Translations under genes and position numbers: made by a program | Shown here: positions 24,024 to 35,326 of the stretch, in pieces | Position numbering within the stretch: position 1 is the stretch's first letter | How the letters are laid out: every line of letters begins with the position of its first letter | DNA from: Thermothelomyces thermophilus ATCC 42464 | Lineage: Eukaryota; Ascomycota; Sordariomycetes; Sordariales; Chaetomiaceae | Reading direction: 5' to 3' | Assembly: GCF_000226095.1 (NCBI RefSeq) | Contig: NC_016472.1 | Location: 2,170,001 to 2,234,000 of the forward strand | DNA length: 64,000 nucleotides | The notes under the pieces: generated by a model | What the model saw: only the letters and a program-made list of their open reading frames with translations | What the model was told of the DNA's origin: nothing | Database searches by the model: none

Positions 24024-27000
24024 ATGGCCTTCGGCTTCGGAGGCTCCTCCAACACCATGTTGGGTGCTTCTGCTGGCGGGGCGGGAGTGACGCAGGGCAA
24101 TGACCTCGAGGTCATCCAAACAGAGGTACTGCAGACGTCTTGTCGCATCTTAATTCGTGATTTTGGCACTGATAGTCGCAACCGCAGAGTCTCGGATTTC
24201 TGTCCATTGCCGGCGATGCCAAAGTCCAGCTGACCTCGAAATGGTCCCCCGCGCCTGCGCCGACAGCATCCCTCCTGAGCATTGCATCCCGCAAAGGATT
24301 GGTCGCTGCTGCGGGCCCGGATGCCGTTCACATTGCCACGACAGAGTCTGTTCGGAAAGCCTTTGAGGGTGAGAAGAACGGCGACAGTGAAGTGCGGTCG
24401 TTTACTCCCCAGGCCAAAGTGCCGTTTCCGATTCGCATCTCTCAGCTCGCTTTTACCGCTGATGAGCAATACCTGGTTCTCTCCGCCGAGTCAGGTGGGG
24501 GTCTCGCAGTATACGATGTCCAGGCGCTCACGCAGGGTGCTACCCAGCCCGCATTCGAGATCAGCACAAACGGCGAGACTCTGCGAGCTCTGATCCCGAA
24601 CCCAATGCCTGAATCAGCCAACTTCTGCGCAATCGTGACGAACAACGGTAACCTATTCATGGCGAATCTCGCAGAACGCCAGCTGGTATCGGGTTCAAAC
24701 GGGCCAACGCTGCGCTCTCAGGTAAGCAGCGCAGCGTGGAGCACCAAGGGGAAGCAGCTGGTTGCCGGCATGGCAGATGGATCCATCTATCAAATGACGC
24801 CAGATGGTGCAGAGAAAGCTCACATCCCCAAGCCTCCAAACCTGGGGGACTATCATGGTACGTCTTGTTCATCTGTTGCTCCTTTCTCCTATGCTGACTC
24901 CTCCAGTTGCCTTGGTTTCCTGGCTTGAGAACCATGTTTTCCTGGTCGTCCATAACCCGACGAATGGCCAAGATCCATCCGTCTTCCACCTCATCACCCG
25001 GCAACAGCCACCCGGTGGCACTCCTAGTTTCACGTTCCAGAAACTCGCCGACCCCGTCGAGCCGTTTGTGTCCGACAAGGTTCCCCACCACACCGTCCTG
25101 AGGCTCAAGGATTTCCCTCCGAATCTCCAGGATCTACTCTTGGTTTCTTCGACCGCCACCGAGAGTGTTGGCCTATTGTCACGGTCCAAAACACCCTTGG
25201 CGACGGATAAACCTGCCGAATCCATCACAAATGTCTTCACAACGACAGAGCTCGCGGACGATTCGAAGCGAGCGCAGCTGCCCATGAGTGAGGACTTGAC
25301 TGAGACTTATCCAATTGGAGCCGCGCTTGACCTGTCCAGCAAGAACAAGGTCTACAAACCAATTCCGGCTGACGAAATTGAGTTCTCTCCTGGTCCCTTG
25401 CCTGGTTTATGGTTGCTCAACAACGAAGGAGTCTTATCGGCATGGTGGATTGTGTACAGCGAGTCCATCCGCGGAGGTACAACATATCCAGGGATCGCCT
25501 CTGCCGATGCCGCTCCGTCGGTTTTCGCGGCGCCAGCCCCAGCCTCCACCGCCCCCTCGGCTTTCGCGTCTCCCGCTAGCAAAGCTCCGACATTCGGCTC
25601 ACCGTCTTCCGTCACGCCGGCATTTGGGGGTCCATCGGCGCTCGGGGCAAAGCCATCTCCGTGGTCGACGGCTGCGAGCTCGTCTACGGCCCCAGCGTTT
25701 GGTTCCAGTTCCTTTGGCAGCTCAGCATTTGGAAACAAACCAGCAGCTCCCGCCTTTGGCCAACCTTCGGGCCTTGCTTTGGGCCAGAAGGTATCTCCTT
25801 GGGCAACCGGGTCGACGAGTGGTGCCACACCAGCCTTCGGGCAAAGTGGGTTCTCCAGCGCCGGGGCAAGCGCTGGTAAGATCTTCGGCAGCGCTGCGCC
25901 CGCAAGTGGTGGGTTTGCAAACTTTGCAAGCAAGGGCGGCTTTGCAGGGTTAGCCAGTGCTTCTGGCGGGTCGAGTATCTTCGGGTCCAAGCCCGGCGCT
26001 CCCTTGACATCGAGCGCGCCAGAAGTCTCTATGGATACTGATACAGCCTTCCCACCCCCGGCTGCTAAAACCGACAAGCCCGCATTTGGAGCATCGCCAT
26101 TTGTTCTAGGAACCACGTTCAAGGCGGATAAGTCGACAGCCGATGACAACGATAAGCCGAAGGAGGATGGAAAGTCCTTGTTCGGAAGCGGTTTCGGCCT
26201 TTCCCTCGATGATGCGGCCAAGAAGCCAGCTGCCCCCGAATCGAAAGACATGGATATGGAAAGCACCACACCGCCTCCGGTCGAAGAGAAGCCCAAGTCG
26301 ATCTTCAGCCAAGAGTCGACAACCCCCACCACCACACCAGCTCCCCAAAGGGTTGACTTCAAGAGCACAACACCGGCAAGCGGACCTGGCCTCTTTGGCT
26401 CCAAACCCACTTCTGCTAGCAGTCTGAGCAACATTTTCGGGGCCCCTAAGCCCGCCGCTTCGATCTTCGGCACGCCAAAGGTCAAGCAGGAAGAGGGGGA
26501 CAAGGCAGATCTGTCAAAGATACCGGAAGCCCCCCTCCCGCCCGACACTACTAGTAAGGCGGTCTTTGATCTGAGTTCGTCGTCGGGATCGGAATACTCA
26601 CCAACAATAGTTTCCAAGCCGCCGGCTAAAACAGAGGACGCCCCTCTACCGCCCGACTTCCTGGGCAAACCTGTAAAGAAGGAGCCGATATCGGAAGCTG
26701 CGCCATTGCCTCCAGATTCTGCATTCACTAAATCGAAACCCGAGGCAAAAGAAGAAAAACCTTCAACAACACCACCCGAAGAGGCTCCGTTGCCACCGGA
26801 CTTTCTCGCCAAACCGCCGGCGAAAGAAGCGCCTACTTTGCCTTCTGTTCCCGACAGCACTAGTGAGGGTCCGTCTGAGGAAGAGCAGGAGGAAGAGGAA
26901 GGTGAAGAAGGTGAGGAGGGTGAGGAGGGCGAGGAGGGCGAGGAGGAGGAGTATGAATCGGAAGCTGCCAGTGAGGGAAGTGGCATCGATGTTGCCAAGG

Positions 27001-28535
27001 ATCTCAGCCCGACGACTGGCTTCAGTCGGCAAACGCCCGGGGTGACACCACAAAGCTCGTTTGGTGGAATGGCAGGAAGTGCCTTCTCAACGATCTCACG
27101 CACCGAAGCGGACCAGTCGCGACCCCTCTTCGGCGACATCAGCAAAAACGCGCCTCCTTTATTTCCAAAGCCGGCCCCCCTTCTACAAAGCCCTCGGTCG
27201 CCTAGCCCGGTGCGAGGACCTCAGCGCAGCAATCTTCTCAGGCCTAGCGAACCGGGCCGGTCTCTCAGCGCTCCCGGGGTAGCATCACAGCTGCTGGGCA
27301 AAAAGACACTACCCGCACAGTCTGCCCTTGGCTACAGCGCCGGTCAACGGGCTCAAGTGGACCCAAATGTGCAAGCGCAGCGCAAGCTTGCGGAGAAAAA
27401 GCGGGCTGAGGAGCAGGTACTCGTCGACCCAGAAGACCAAGGTATCCAGCAGATCTTGCAATCGAAGCTCGAGCCGACGCTACAAATGCACGAGTTCTTT
27501 GCCGTCCGGTCGAAAATAGAGCCGCTGAACCCGGGGCGGGAAGAAGTGCCCGGTGCTTGCGAGACGCTCTGGAGAGACATCAATCGTATGATTGACATCC
27601 TAGGCTTGAATTCGCGGTCACTGCAGTCGTTTATCCTGGGCCATAGCACACAGTTCAAGGAGGGCGGCCGGACAAAGGAAGATCTGGAGAACATGGACGA
27701 CTGGGTGCTGGTCGAAGCCAGCGAGCTCGGCGCTGTCCTCGACGACGAGATGGCGCGTTGCGCAAAGGGCCGAATACAAGACGTCCAAGCCGCCGAGGAC
27801 GCCATCAAGGGCTTCGCCAGAGACCTCGCCAAGCTTCGCGCAAAGGAGGAAGACATGCGCAAGATTATCAGCACACACATCGACCCAGACCAGCTCGCCG
27901 TCGCCAAGTCCCTGCCCCTCAGCGCCGAACAGGCCACGCAGCAAAACGAACTGCGCCGCTCCTATGCCACCTTCACTCGGCTCCTTGCCGAGACGGAAGA
28001 GGCCCTGACGATGCTCCGCACACGCATCGCCTCCGCAGGCGGCGCCTCCGGCAAGACGCCCGTGCCCACGGTCGATGCTATTATACGCACCATCAACCGC
28101 ATGACCAGCATGGTGGAGAAGCGCAGTGGCGACATTGACGTGCTCGAGAGCCAGATGCGCCGGCTTCGCTTGGGATCTGTCGGCCCGGGCAACGGCACCC
28201 CCGGCCCCCGGAGCCGCGAAGGCTCGCCGTTCGCCACGCCCCAGCAGCAGCGTAGGTCGCTCCTCCTGTCGTCGCCGGAGAAGGACGGCAGCGCCAGCAG
28301 TAGGCTGAGAGAGTCGATGGCGAGCTCGGTGGCGTCGTATGGCGGGCGGGGTGGCACACCCCTCTCGTCGTCCGTGTCGTCGCTGTCGTCGCCGAGGAAG
28401 AAGCTAAGCATGTACACCGCCGAAGAGAAGAGGGAGCTGAGGGCGAGGCAGGCCAATCGGAGAGGGGCGCTGCAGATGCTGAGGAATAGTTTGGCAAAGG
28501 CCGGACCGAACGTATCGAGGTTGAGGGACGATTGA
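24024..28535 (+). CDS. NUP159: Nucleoporin NUP159 (Nup214 homologue)
   Basis: The three exons are 24024-24125, 24188-24857 and 24907-28535, giving 1466 residues with phases 0 and 1. Residues 1 to about 455 form a beta-propeller-like N-terminus (LGFLSIAGDAKVQ, then WSTKGKQLVAGMADGSIYQ, VSWLENHVFLVVHNP), the Dbp5-docking domain of this family. Residues about 455-800 are FG-type repeats (PAFGSSSFGSSAFG, SIFGSKPG and many single FG). Four APLPPD motifs follow (about residues 795-890), then a glutamate run at about 913-940, and a C-terminal coiled-coil region (from about 1080) that should dock to the Nup82/Nsp1 complex. Nup159 sits on the cytoplasmic face of the nuclear pore and drives mRNA export. 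The start context AACCATGG is good. Confidence 0.94.
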
Positions 28536-29169
28536 ATGAAGGAGAGGAGAATGGGCTGGGGCCAGAGGGTTTGATGATTGATAGGGGCAGGTTCGCATAA
28601 CACTGCCGGGAGAGTGTGATGAGGTTGGTATTGCGGTGGAAATTAATTGATAGATAGCGTTGGGTTGGACGGGATCAAGACTGAAGCTGTGTGTATATCT
28701 TGGCTGTACTAGTATGACAGGCGACGCTATCGCGGAATGAATAAAACCCGAACCACCAACCGTGACGACGTTTTCGACGGAGAAATGCGCATCGTATATA
28801 GCAATCTCTCGCGGGTGCTCGTACTGTGTCATCCGTTAGGACCGTCGGAAGTAGTGTACGCCTCCCTTGCTCGACTCCTTTCTCGAGAGCTTCTTCCGGT
28901 CTTCAGAAGCACATGATGTGCACGCGTAAGGAAATGGGTCGCGTGCTACAGATCGCTGTACATTGGTAGTTCGAACCGCCCAACACCCCGACACCCAGCT
29001 TGTATGCTACTAGACCAAAAACAAATCCTTGGGGATACATTTTTTACACCGTAGAGCACAGATTCCAGGATACCCGTATATTAATTCCACGCACCAAACC
29101 GCCCTCCGACCAACGACCTGTGTCGGCGAGAGTTCTGCTCCAGTCTTTCTCAGACTTCAGAATCTCCCT
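28536..29169. other. Convergent 3' flanks
   Basis: This 634 bp stretch lies between the stop codons of NUP159 and ERD2. Only 3' UTR-like sequence is seen. Confidence 0.6.
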
Positions 29170-30551
29170 TCAATCGTCATCCCACTCGTCATTCCTGACG
29201 CCGCTCGGCATCCCGTTGGCGTCGGTGTGCAGCTCCTTGCCCTTTTTTTGCTGCGACGCCGAGGACCCGGGCGCAGCAGCGCCCGCCGGGTCCTCGTCGT
29301 CCTCCTCGTCCAGCGCCCGCGCGAGCTCGTCCGGATCGCGCATCTTGGCGTCCGGGTCGAGGGAGGCGGTCACGCCGTGCTCTTCGTCGTTGTCGTCGTC
29401 GTCGTCGTCGTCGTCAGCCAACGCCCTGCCGCGCTCGCGTTCGTGCTCCAGCACGCCCTCGTCGGCGCTGATAGAGATGCCGCGGGATCCCCACTTGGGC
29501 CGCACGCTGCCGCCGCCGTGGACGTGGTGGTGGTTGAAGGCGTTCTCCTCGTCGTCGTCGTTGGCGTCGGCGCCGTCAATGTCGCGCGCGAAGCGCTTGC
29601 TGCCGAAGATGCGGCGCAGCAGCCAGCCGCGGGACAGGTCGTCGGCGTCGACGACGCCGCCGTTGCGGAGCTTGACGCGCTGGCGCGACCAGTAGACCCA
29701 GGCGAAGTCGAGGTAGAGGGCGGTCTGGACGACGCCGAAGATGACCGAGATGGGGTTCGGCTTCCTCATGTTGGTGTCGAGCTCCTTGAGGATCCAGTTG
29801 ATCAGGTAGAGGCCGCGGTAGGAGCCCAGGAAGACGATGTAGAAGGAGGTGATGACGGTGGGGACGGTCGTCTGGCGGAGCAGCAGGAGCTGCGGGAGGA
29901 CGCAGACGGACTCGAGGACTTGGGAGAAGACCCAGAGCCACTGTTGGCCGGTTTCACCGGGGGAGGTTAGCGAGAGAAGGAAAGGGTAGGGGGAGGGGAG
30001 GTTGTAGCAGAAGGGGGGGGCCGGTTTGCACGTTACCTCTCGGAAACCCCACATCCTGCTCGGGTCAAAAATGAGCATGATGAAGGGGGACAGGAACAGG
30101 GACCCGGTCAGGATCAGGGCGCTGAGCTTCCAGGCCACCTCGCGCTCGCGGGTTCGCGGGTAGACGAAGCGCATGATTGCGATTGTGTAGAAGGACGAGA
30201 GCAGGTAGAAGACCTTGAAGAAGTAGTTCCACGCGAACGATTCTTCGAAGAGGTCTGTGTAGCGGGTGACGAAGACGAGGGCGTAGAAGAGCTGCGTCAG
30301 GAGAGAGACGCCTGCGGGGACACAGCAAGGGCCGGCCTCGTCAGCAAAAGGAACTCCAGAGCAAGCGGATGCAGTTCGGGCGGGGAGACGGACCCTCGGA
30401 GCTTCTGTTTCGGTGGATGGAGAACACGAGGATGCATTTCGCGGTAATGTGCGACAGGTCGGCCGCTATCCTAAAGATCTAAGCAGTCGTGTCAGTCGGC
30501 GCCTGGGTCGCGTAGCGTTTCCTAGAGGAAGCAACGTACGGTCCACGCCAT
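29170..30551 (-). CDS. ERD2: ER lumen protein-retaining receptor (KDEL/HDEL receptor) with long acidic tail
   Basis: The four exons are complement(29170-29940), complement(30037-30311), complement(30394-30478) and complement(30540-30551), giving 380 residues with phases 0, 1 and 0. Exon 1 is only four codons (MAWT). Splicing yields the family N-terminus FRIAADLSHITAKCILVFSI, then RYTDLFEESFAWNYFFKVF, WVFSQVLESVCVLPQLLLL, RGLYLINWILKEL and FAWVYWSRQRVKL, a seven-helix KDEL receptor. The receptor binds C-terminal (H/K)DEL at Golgi pH and returns escaped ER chaperones. Most family members end soon after the last helix, at about 210-220 residues. Here about 160 further residues follow, with an aspartate run (29392-29417), HHHVHGGG and many acidic residues. 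Exon 2 uses a GTCCGT donor, which is weak but required by frame and homology. Confidence 0.92.
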
Positions 30552-31498
30552 CTTGCGGGGGAGCCAGCACTTTGGCCAAAGCTATCCGGTGCCGATGTGT
30601 TAGGCGCGAAAAGTATCTCGAGTATCGGGGCGGGTGGTTTATGATTGCATCACTCGAGGCGCCCGCCCGCTAGAGACAAGCTGAAACGAAGAATTCCGCT
30701 GAATCTCGATTATTTAGATAACGATCGCGGTTTTGGGAGGCTTTTTAGTACTGGAATTTTGGTGTTATAGATGGCGGAGAAACGGGAGGTCTGCGTGGGT
30801 GGTTGCTTGTGTGTTGCGCGTCCAAGAGCTTGGGCAGATCAGTTACACCGGAGCGACTCCCTAACATGGAATTACTGGTTGCGTAACAGGGAACGAGATG
30901 AGACATGTCAGCCCAGCTGGAACAGGGGTTCCATTTGCTCTTGTGCCGCCAACCGGAGGCGGCAACGACAGATAGTTGCCCAGGGTTAGGGTAAGTTGAT
31001 GACGCTTATTACTGTGCTGACTTTGTCGTTGCCGTAGTGTTCCCACGGCACTTGGTGTAATTTTCATCTTCGCCCGTCTATTAGAGAGCCGTTCGACATT
31101 GGCTACCCGTCTTGCCTACTCCGTATGGGGTATGGAATAAAGTGGGCTGATGCGCACCCGAGCGTCACAGTTACTACGGAGTACTACGCTGCAAAAAAGT
31201 AGTCCGTACACTACGGATCTCTAAACGCAGTAGTGGAACTTACCCCAAGTTAATTGGCGGGGTGTGGGGCGGCAGCGATCCCTGGACCGTCGCGTCTCGG
31301 CTCCCCAAAGCGCGTCACCATCACCGATAAGCTGGTTGCAGTTGGAGCGTGGAGCGAGATGCTTGCCGATTGAGGTCAATCGAGGTCTTAACACATCTCC
31401 ATACGTCCGAGTCCAGGAATAATGGCGACAAGTATGGTCATTCCGCCCCGATTCGTTGAGAAGAACACTTAAACTCACACTGCCCAGGACAGGAACGC
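30552..31498. promoter_or_regulatory. Divergent promoter region, ERD2 / AT-hook protein
   Basis: This 0.95 kb stretch lies between two divergent starts. It contains a cluster of the recurring intergenic motif: CTACTCCGTATGG at about 31117, TACGGAGTAC at about 31176 and TAGTCCGTACACTACGG at about 31200. No additional gene was supported. Confidence 0.5.
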
Positions 31499-34070
31499 AT
31501 GCGCGATCGCATGCGCGGGGCAGGGTGAGGCGGCCCAACAATCAGCCGCAATGATAATAACCCCCCGTTGACCGCAGAGCAGGAGACACAATGTTGGAGA
31601 TATCGATTTCGGTTTCATCATTCCCGTCGCTGAAGAGCCCGCGGCAGAGATTGCTGAAGAACCCGAAGAGCAACAGCCCGAGATCGAACCATCTCCGCCG
31701 CCGCCGCCGCCGCCGCCTGCTCCGGCGACACGACCGCCCCCCAACACCTCTGCGAAGCGCAAACATCTCGATGGAGAGACGTCCCACGTGAGCCCAGTCC
31801 GGACAGCAGCGCCCCCATCCAGCAGCCACGATGTCTACAGCATTCCCGACGCCAGCACTGAAGCAGGCGAAACCACCGCCACCCACCTGCCGCCATCCAC
31901 CACTACCCGACCATCACCGCCGCCACAACAAGCACAGCCGAATCAGACCGCGGAAGGTGCCCATGAAGATTACCCCATGGCCGACGCCCCTCCGCTCCCT
32001 TCGAGCATCACCAGCACACAGCAGCAGCAGCAGCAGCAGCGCCAACGAGGCCCGCTGTCAAGCATAATCTCCGCCACGAAACGCCTCTCTTTCGACCCCT
32101 CCCCGTCCCCTCCTCCGCCAGAGCGAACCACACCTACCGCCCGAAGGCAGACCCGGCAGACCCATCAACAGCAACAACAGCAATTTCCCGAGGAGATGGA
32201 GGTCACCGAAAGCCCCGCCGACGCCCCGGGCAGCGGCCGGCGGCGCCCGCTCCGGCTGGGCGCCGGCACGCCCGTCGTGGGGTCGAGCACCCTGCTGCAG
32301 AAGGTGGTGGACCACGCGGGCGGGGAAGGGGGGGAGGACCAGTCGGAGCTGCACCCGCACCAATTGGGGAACTCGTCGCCTATCGAGAGGCGGGTGGCGA
32401 CCAGGGGGAGAACGAAGGGCAGGAGAGTCGGGGTGGAGAGGAGGGCGGCTGCTGCTGCTGCTGCTACTGCTACTGCTGCTGGGGATGGTGGTGCTACTAC
32501 TGATGCTGCTGTGAGCCCTAGCGCTGGGCGGGGCGCTGGGCGGTCGGCCATGCCGGGCTTTGGGGGGCTGCTCGGGAAGCCGGCACAAATTAAGCAGCCG
32601 TTGGCCAGAGGCCAGAGTTCATCCGGTCCGATGGAAGAGGAGGGGAGAGAAGAAGAGGCGGCGGCAGCGGAGGAGGATGATGAGGATGAGGAGGAGGAGG
32701 AGGAGGATAATATTGTGGAAGATTCGCTGAATCGGTCCGAGGACGGTGAGGAGCAGGGAGTTCAAGAGGAGGAGGACCAGCAAGAGGAGGGCGCGCAGGA
32801 AATCGGTGACAGGGAGGCTGCCCAGCTGTTGGGGAGAAAACGTCCCCGTCGAAGTTTGCCTGCACCCTCGCCCGAGCTGGGCTCCGGCGCAGCCGAGGAG
32901 TCACCGTTACCGAAACGGCGTCGCAGAAGAGAGGCGGACAGTCCCGCCCAGCAACAGCAACCCGTCAGGAAAGCGCGGGTAGGCAGGCCGGCCAAGCCGT
33001 CGCGACAACAGCATCCGCCGTCATCGCCTTCACAGCAGCCGGAACCCGAGACACAGGCCCAGCCGAAGCCGAGACGACAGCCCAAGGCGAAAAAGCAGCC
33101 GAGGAAACCCAGGGCCGCCGAAGACGGAGACGGAGATGGAGACGGAGACGGAGACGACGAGGGACCCTCTGGCTCCGTCGCCGTCACGGTTCAGCGCTTC
33201 CGCAAACCGCAAGGGGCTGGTGACGCTGCTGCTGAGTCCGACGACGAGCCCGGCGCGAAGGCCCTCCGCGGCGATATACCTTTTGCAAACCGGGGTGGCG
33301 TGAACGCAGTCGACGTGCTCTCCACGCTCTGCGAAGAGCTCATCGAGGCGTACATGGGCAAGCTCGAGGAGCGCGGGAGGGCGGCCGAGGACGCGGCGAC
33401 CAGGAGGGAGCAGAAGACCATGTACCGGGCGCTGGAGGCGTTCCGGGAGGAGCTGAGGACCAGGCTCCTGGAGCACGTAAGCGCCGCAGCCGGCCTGCTG
33501 TTATTGGGGAGAGAGTTATAACGGTCACTAACGAGCGTGCTTCTGGCCAGACAATCGCACTAGACACCCTGCATGCGCTCCGGAAGAGGGTGCGCGCGGC
33601 GCAAAAGGAGAGGCTCGCCTTGCGGGACGAGATTCTGCGCATCCGCGCCGAGAGGGAGCAGGTGGCCCTGCGGATGGACGCGATACGGATCCGGCATGAG
33701 GCTACCAGCAAAAAGGCTTTGGTGAGTTTCGTCTCTTGTCCAGTACTTCTTCTTCTTCCTCTTCTTGTCCTTCTCTTCCTTCTCCATTTTTCCTAGAAAA
33801 GACAATCAACTGACACGGCGTGCTCCTCAGCGGCACATGTCGCTCTCGTCGGCGATGCACGACATCGACATGGCAGTGGAAAAGGGACTGGCGGCGCCCG
33901 AGCTATCCCCAGCCGAGCAGAAAAAGGCGGATCTGGCCAATCTGGAGTTGCTCATCAGCCGAGTAGCAGACCAGGCATGTACAAAAAGCGACGGTGGGGG
34001 GGCCCTAAAGCAGATCAAGGAGTTCAACGGCTTCCTTGAACGGGCCGCAGCTGTGTTAGAGCGCAGGTAG
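31499..34070 (+). CDS. AT-hook protein, candidate inner-kinetochore CENP-U/Ame1-like subunit
   Basis: Four exons are proposed: 31499-31524, 31580-33476, 33551-33721 and 33831-34070, giving 777 residues. The last three are firm. The first (MRDRMRGA, GTGAGG donor, 55 bp intron) is tentative but makes all phases close and brings in GDIDFGFIIPVAEEP. The long middle is disordered: polyQ, polyE, (DG)n and an AT-hook-like VGRPAKPS. The C-terminal 190 residues are ordered and helical: ANRGGVNAVDVLSTLCEELI, EAFREELRTRLLEHTIALDT, LALRDEILRIRAEREQVALR and a final helical segment ending GFLERAAAVLERR. Fungal homologues are usually annotated as AT-hook proteins. The layout of a basic or acidic disordered N-terminus and a terminal coiled coil resembles CENP-U/Ame1 of the COMA complex. 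That identity is inference. Confidence 0.7.
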
Positions 34071-34231
34071 CCTCGCAGCGAAACGACATGAGGATCCCAA
34101 AAAAACAAATTCCATCTGATGCCCTGTATACCTGATACGTATGAACATCATACACATATATGACGGATGAGTTATACAGCGAATTATTCGTACACACACA
34201 TGGCCGACCTCGAACCCGAAAAGAGTCTTGA

Positions 34232-35326
34232 TTACGACGACGACTTTGGCCCGCGCCACGACGCCGCCAGTGACGCGAACTTGTCCATGATGGTCTCCTT
34301 CCCCTCGGCCTTGCGAGCTTCCCTCTCCTTGGCCTGCTCCTCCCACAGCTTCTGGATCTGCATCGCCATCTCGGCCTTGGCCCGGTGCTCCGCCCGGAGC
34401 GCCTTCTCCTCGGCCTCGCGCTCCTCGGGCGGCAGCTTCTCGAGCTTCTCCTTCCACGAAGCCAGGGTTGCGGCGCTGGGCTCGGGCACTTTCGCGGCCT
34501 CGGAGGAGGGGGCCCCGGCGGCGGCGGTATCCCCCCTGCGGCCGCCGTTGTTGTTGTTGCTGTTGCTGTTGCTGTTGTTGTTGTCGTCGTCGTCGTCAAA
34601 GAGCGGCTTGAAAGCGGGCACCTCGCGACCCTCGGCCCTCGCCTTCTCGGCCTCGCGCTCCTGGTCGAGCATGCGGTGGTAGAGCTCGTCGGCGCGCATC
34701 TGGATGTCCTCGTCCACCTCCGGGCTGCGGCCCTGGACGCTCAGGTAGCCGAGGGCCTTGAGCAGGCGGCTCTGGGCGTTGTAGCAGCGCTCGAACTTGT
34801 GCACCTCGTCGCGGCACATGGTCATGCGCGCCCGCCAGCTGCCCGACTTCATGCACCGCGACCACTCGACCTGCTCCTCGGCGCAGTTCTCCAGCGCCGC
34901 CCGCCCGATCAGGCCCCGCCGCTCCTTGAACGCCTCGATCACGTCCGTCAGCTTCTCGTTGTCCGACTTGGTCTCCGCCTCGATCTCGGCCAGCGGCCGG
35001 TACGTCTTCCAGAGGTGCGCGTACCGGCCGTCCGGGAAGAGCGACTGGGGCGGGACGCGGGGCTGTTCTTGTTGTTCTACGGCAGAGTCGGAGGCATTGG
35101 TGGTTGCATTGGTGGTTGCGGTGGTGGTGGGTGGCTGGGCGGCTTGGTCTGGTGGCTGCTGCTGTGCTTGCTGGGGAGGGGCAGCTGCTGTCTTGGAGGT
35201 TGGCGGGGCGTTGTACTTGACGGGCGACTCCCTCTCGAGAAACTCGCGCAGCTTCGGGTCCAGCCGCCGCAGCGGATCGGAGCTGCTATTATCGGAACCG
35301 CCGAACCAGCCGTCGAACCAGCCCAT
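34232..35326 (-). CDS. Twin CX9C (CHCH) domain protein
   Basis: A single exon encodes 364 residues beginning MGWFDGWFGGSDNSS. The diagnostic feature is a twin CX9C motif: Cys148-X9-Cys158 and Cys171-X9-Cys181, in CAEEQVEWSRC and CRDEVHKFERC. Such helices form two disulfides and are typical of small proteins of the mitochondrial intermembrane space imported through Mia40, several of which assist cytochrome oxidase assembly. This one is unusually long. An upstream disordered Pro/Gln/Thr linker and a downstream Asp/Asn run (residues about 243-260) flank the domain, and the C-terminus is a charged helix (WKEKLEKLPPEEREAEEKAL). No cleavable presequence is visible, which fits Mia40 import. The precise function is unknown. 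Confidence 0.82.
   Translation of the reverse strand: MGWFDGWFGGSDNSSSDPLRRLDPKLREFLERESPVKYNAPPTSKTAAAPPQQAQQQPPDQAAQPPTTTATTNATTNASDSAVEQQEQPRVPPQSLFPDGRYAHLWKTYRPLAEIEAETKSDNEKLTDVIEAFKERRGLIGRAALENCAEEQVEWSRCMKSGSWRARMTMCRDEVHKFERCYNAQSRLLKALGYLSVQGRSPEVDEDIQMRADELYHRMLDQEREAEKARAEGREVPAFKPLFDDDDDNNNSNSNSNNNNGGRRGDTAAAGAPSSEAAKVPEPSAATLASWKEKLEKLPPEEREAEEKALRAEHRAKAEMAMQIQKLWEEQAKEREARKAEGKETIMDKFASLAASWRGPKSSS

Noticed and set aside
25352-27145. 597-codon frame antisense to NUP159
   Set aside because: It is the reverse of FG-repeat and proline-rich coding sequence with no recognisable domain.
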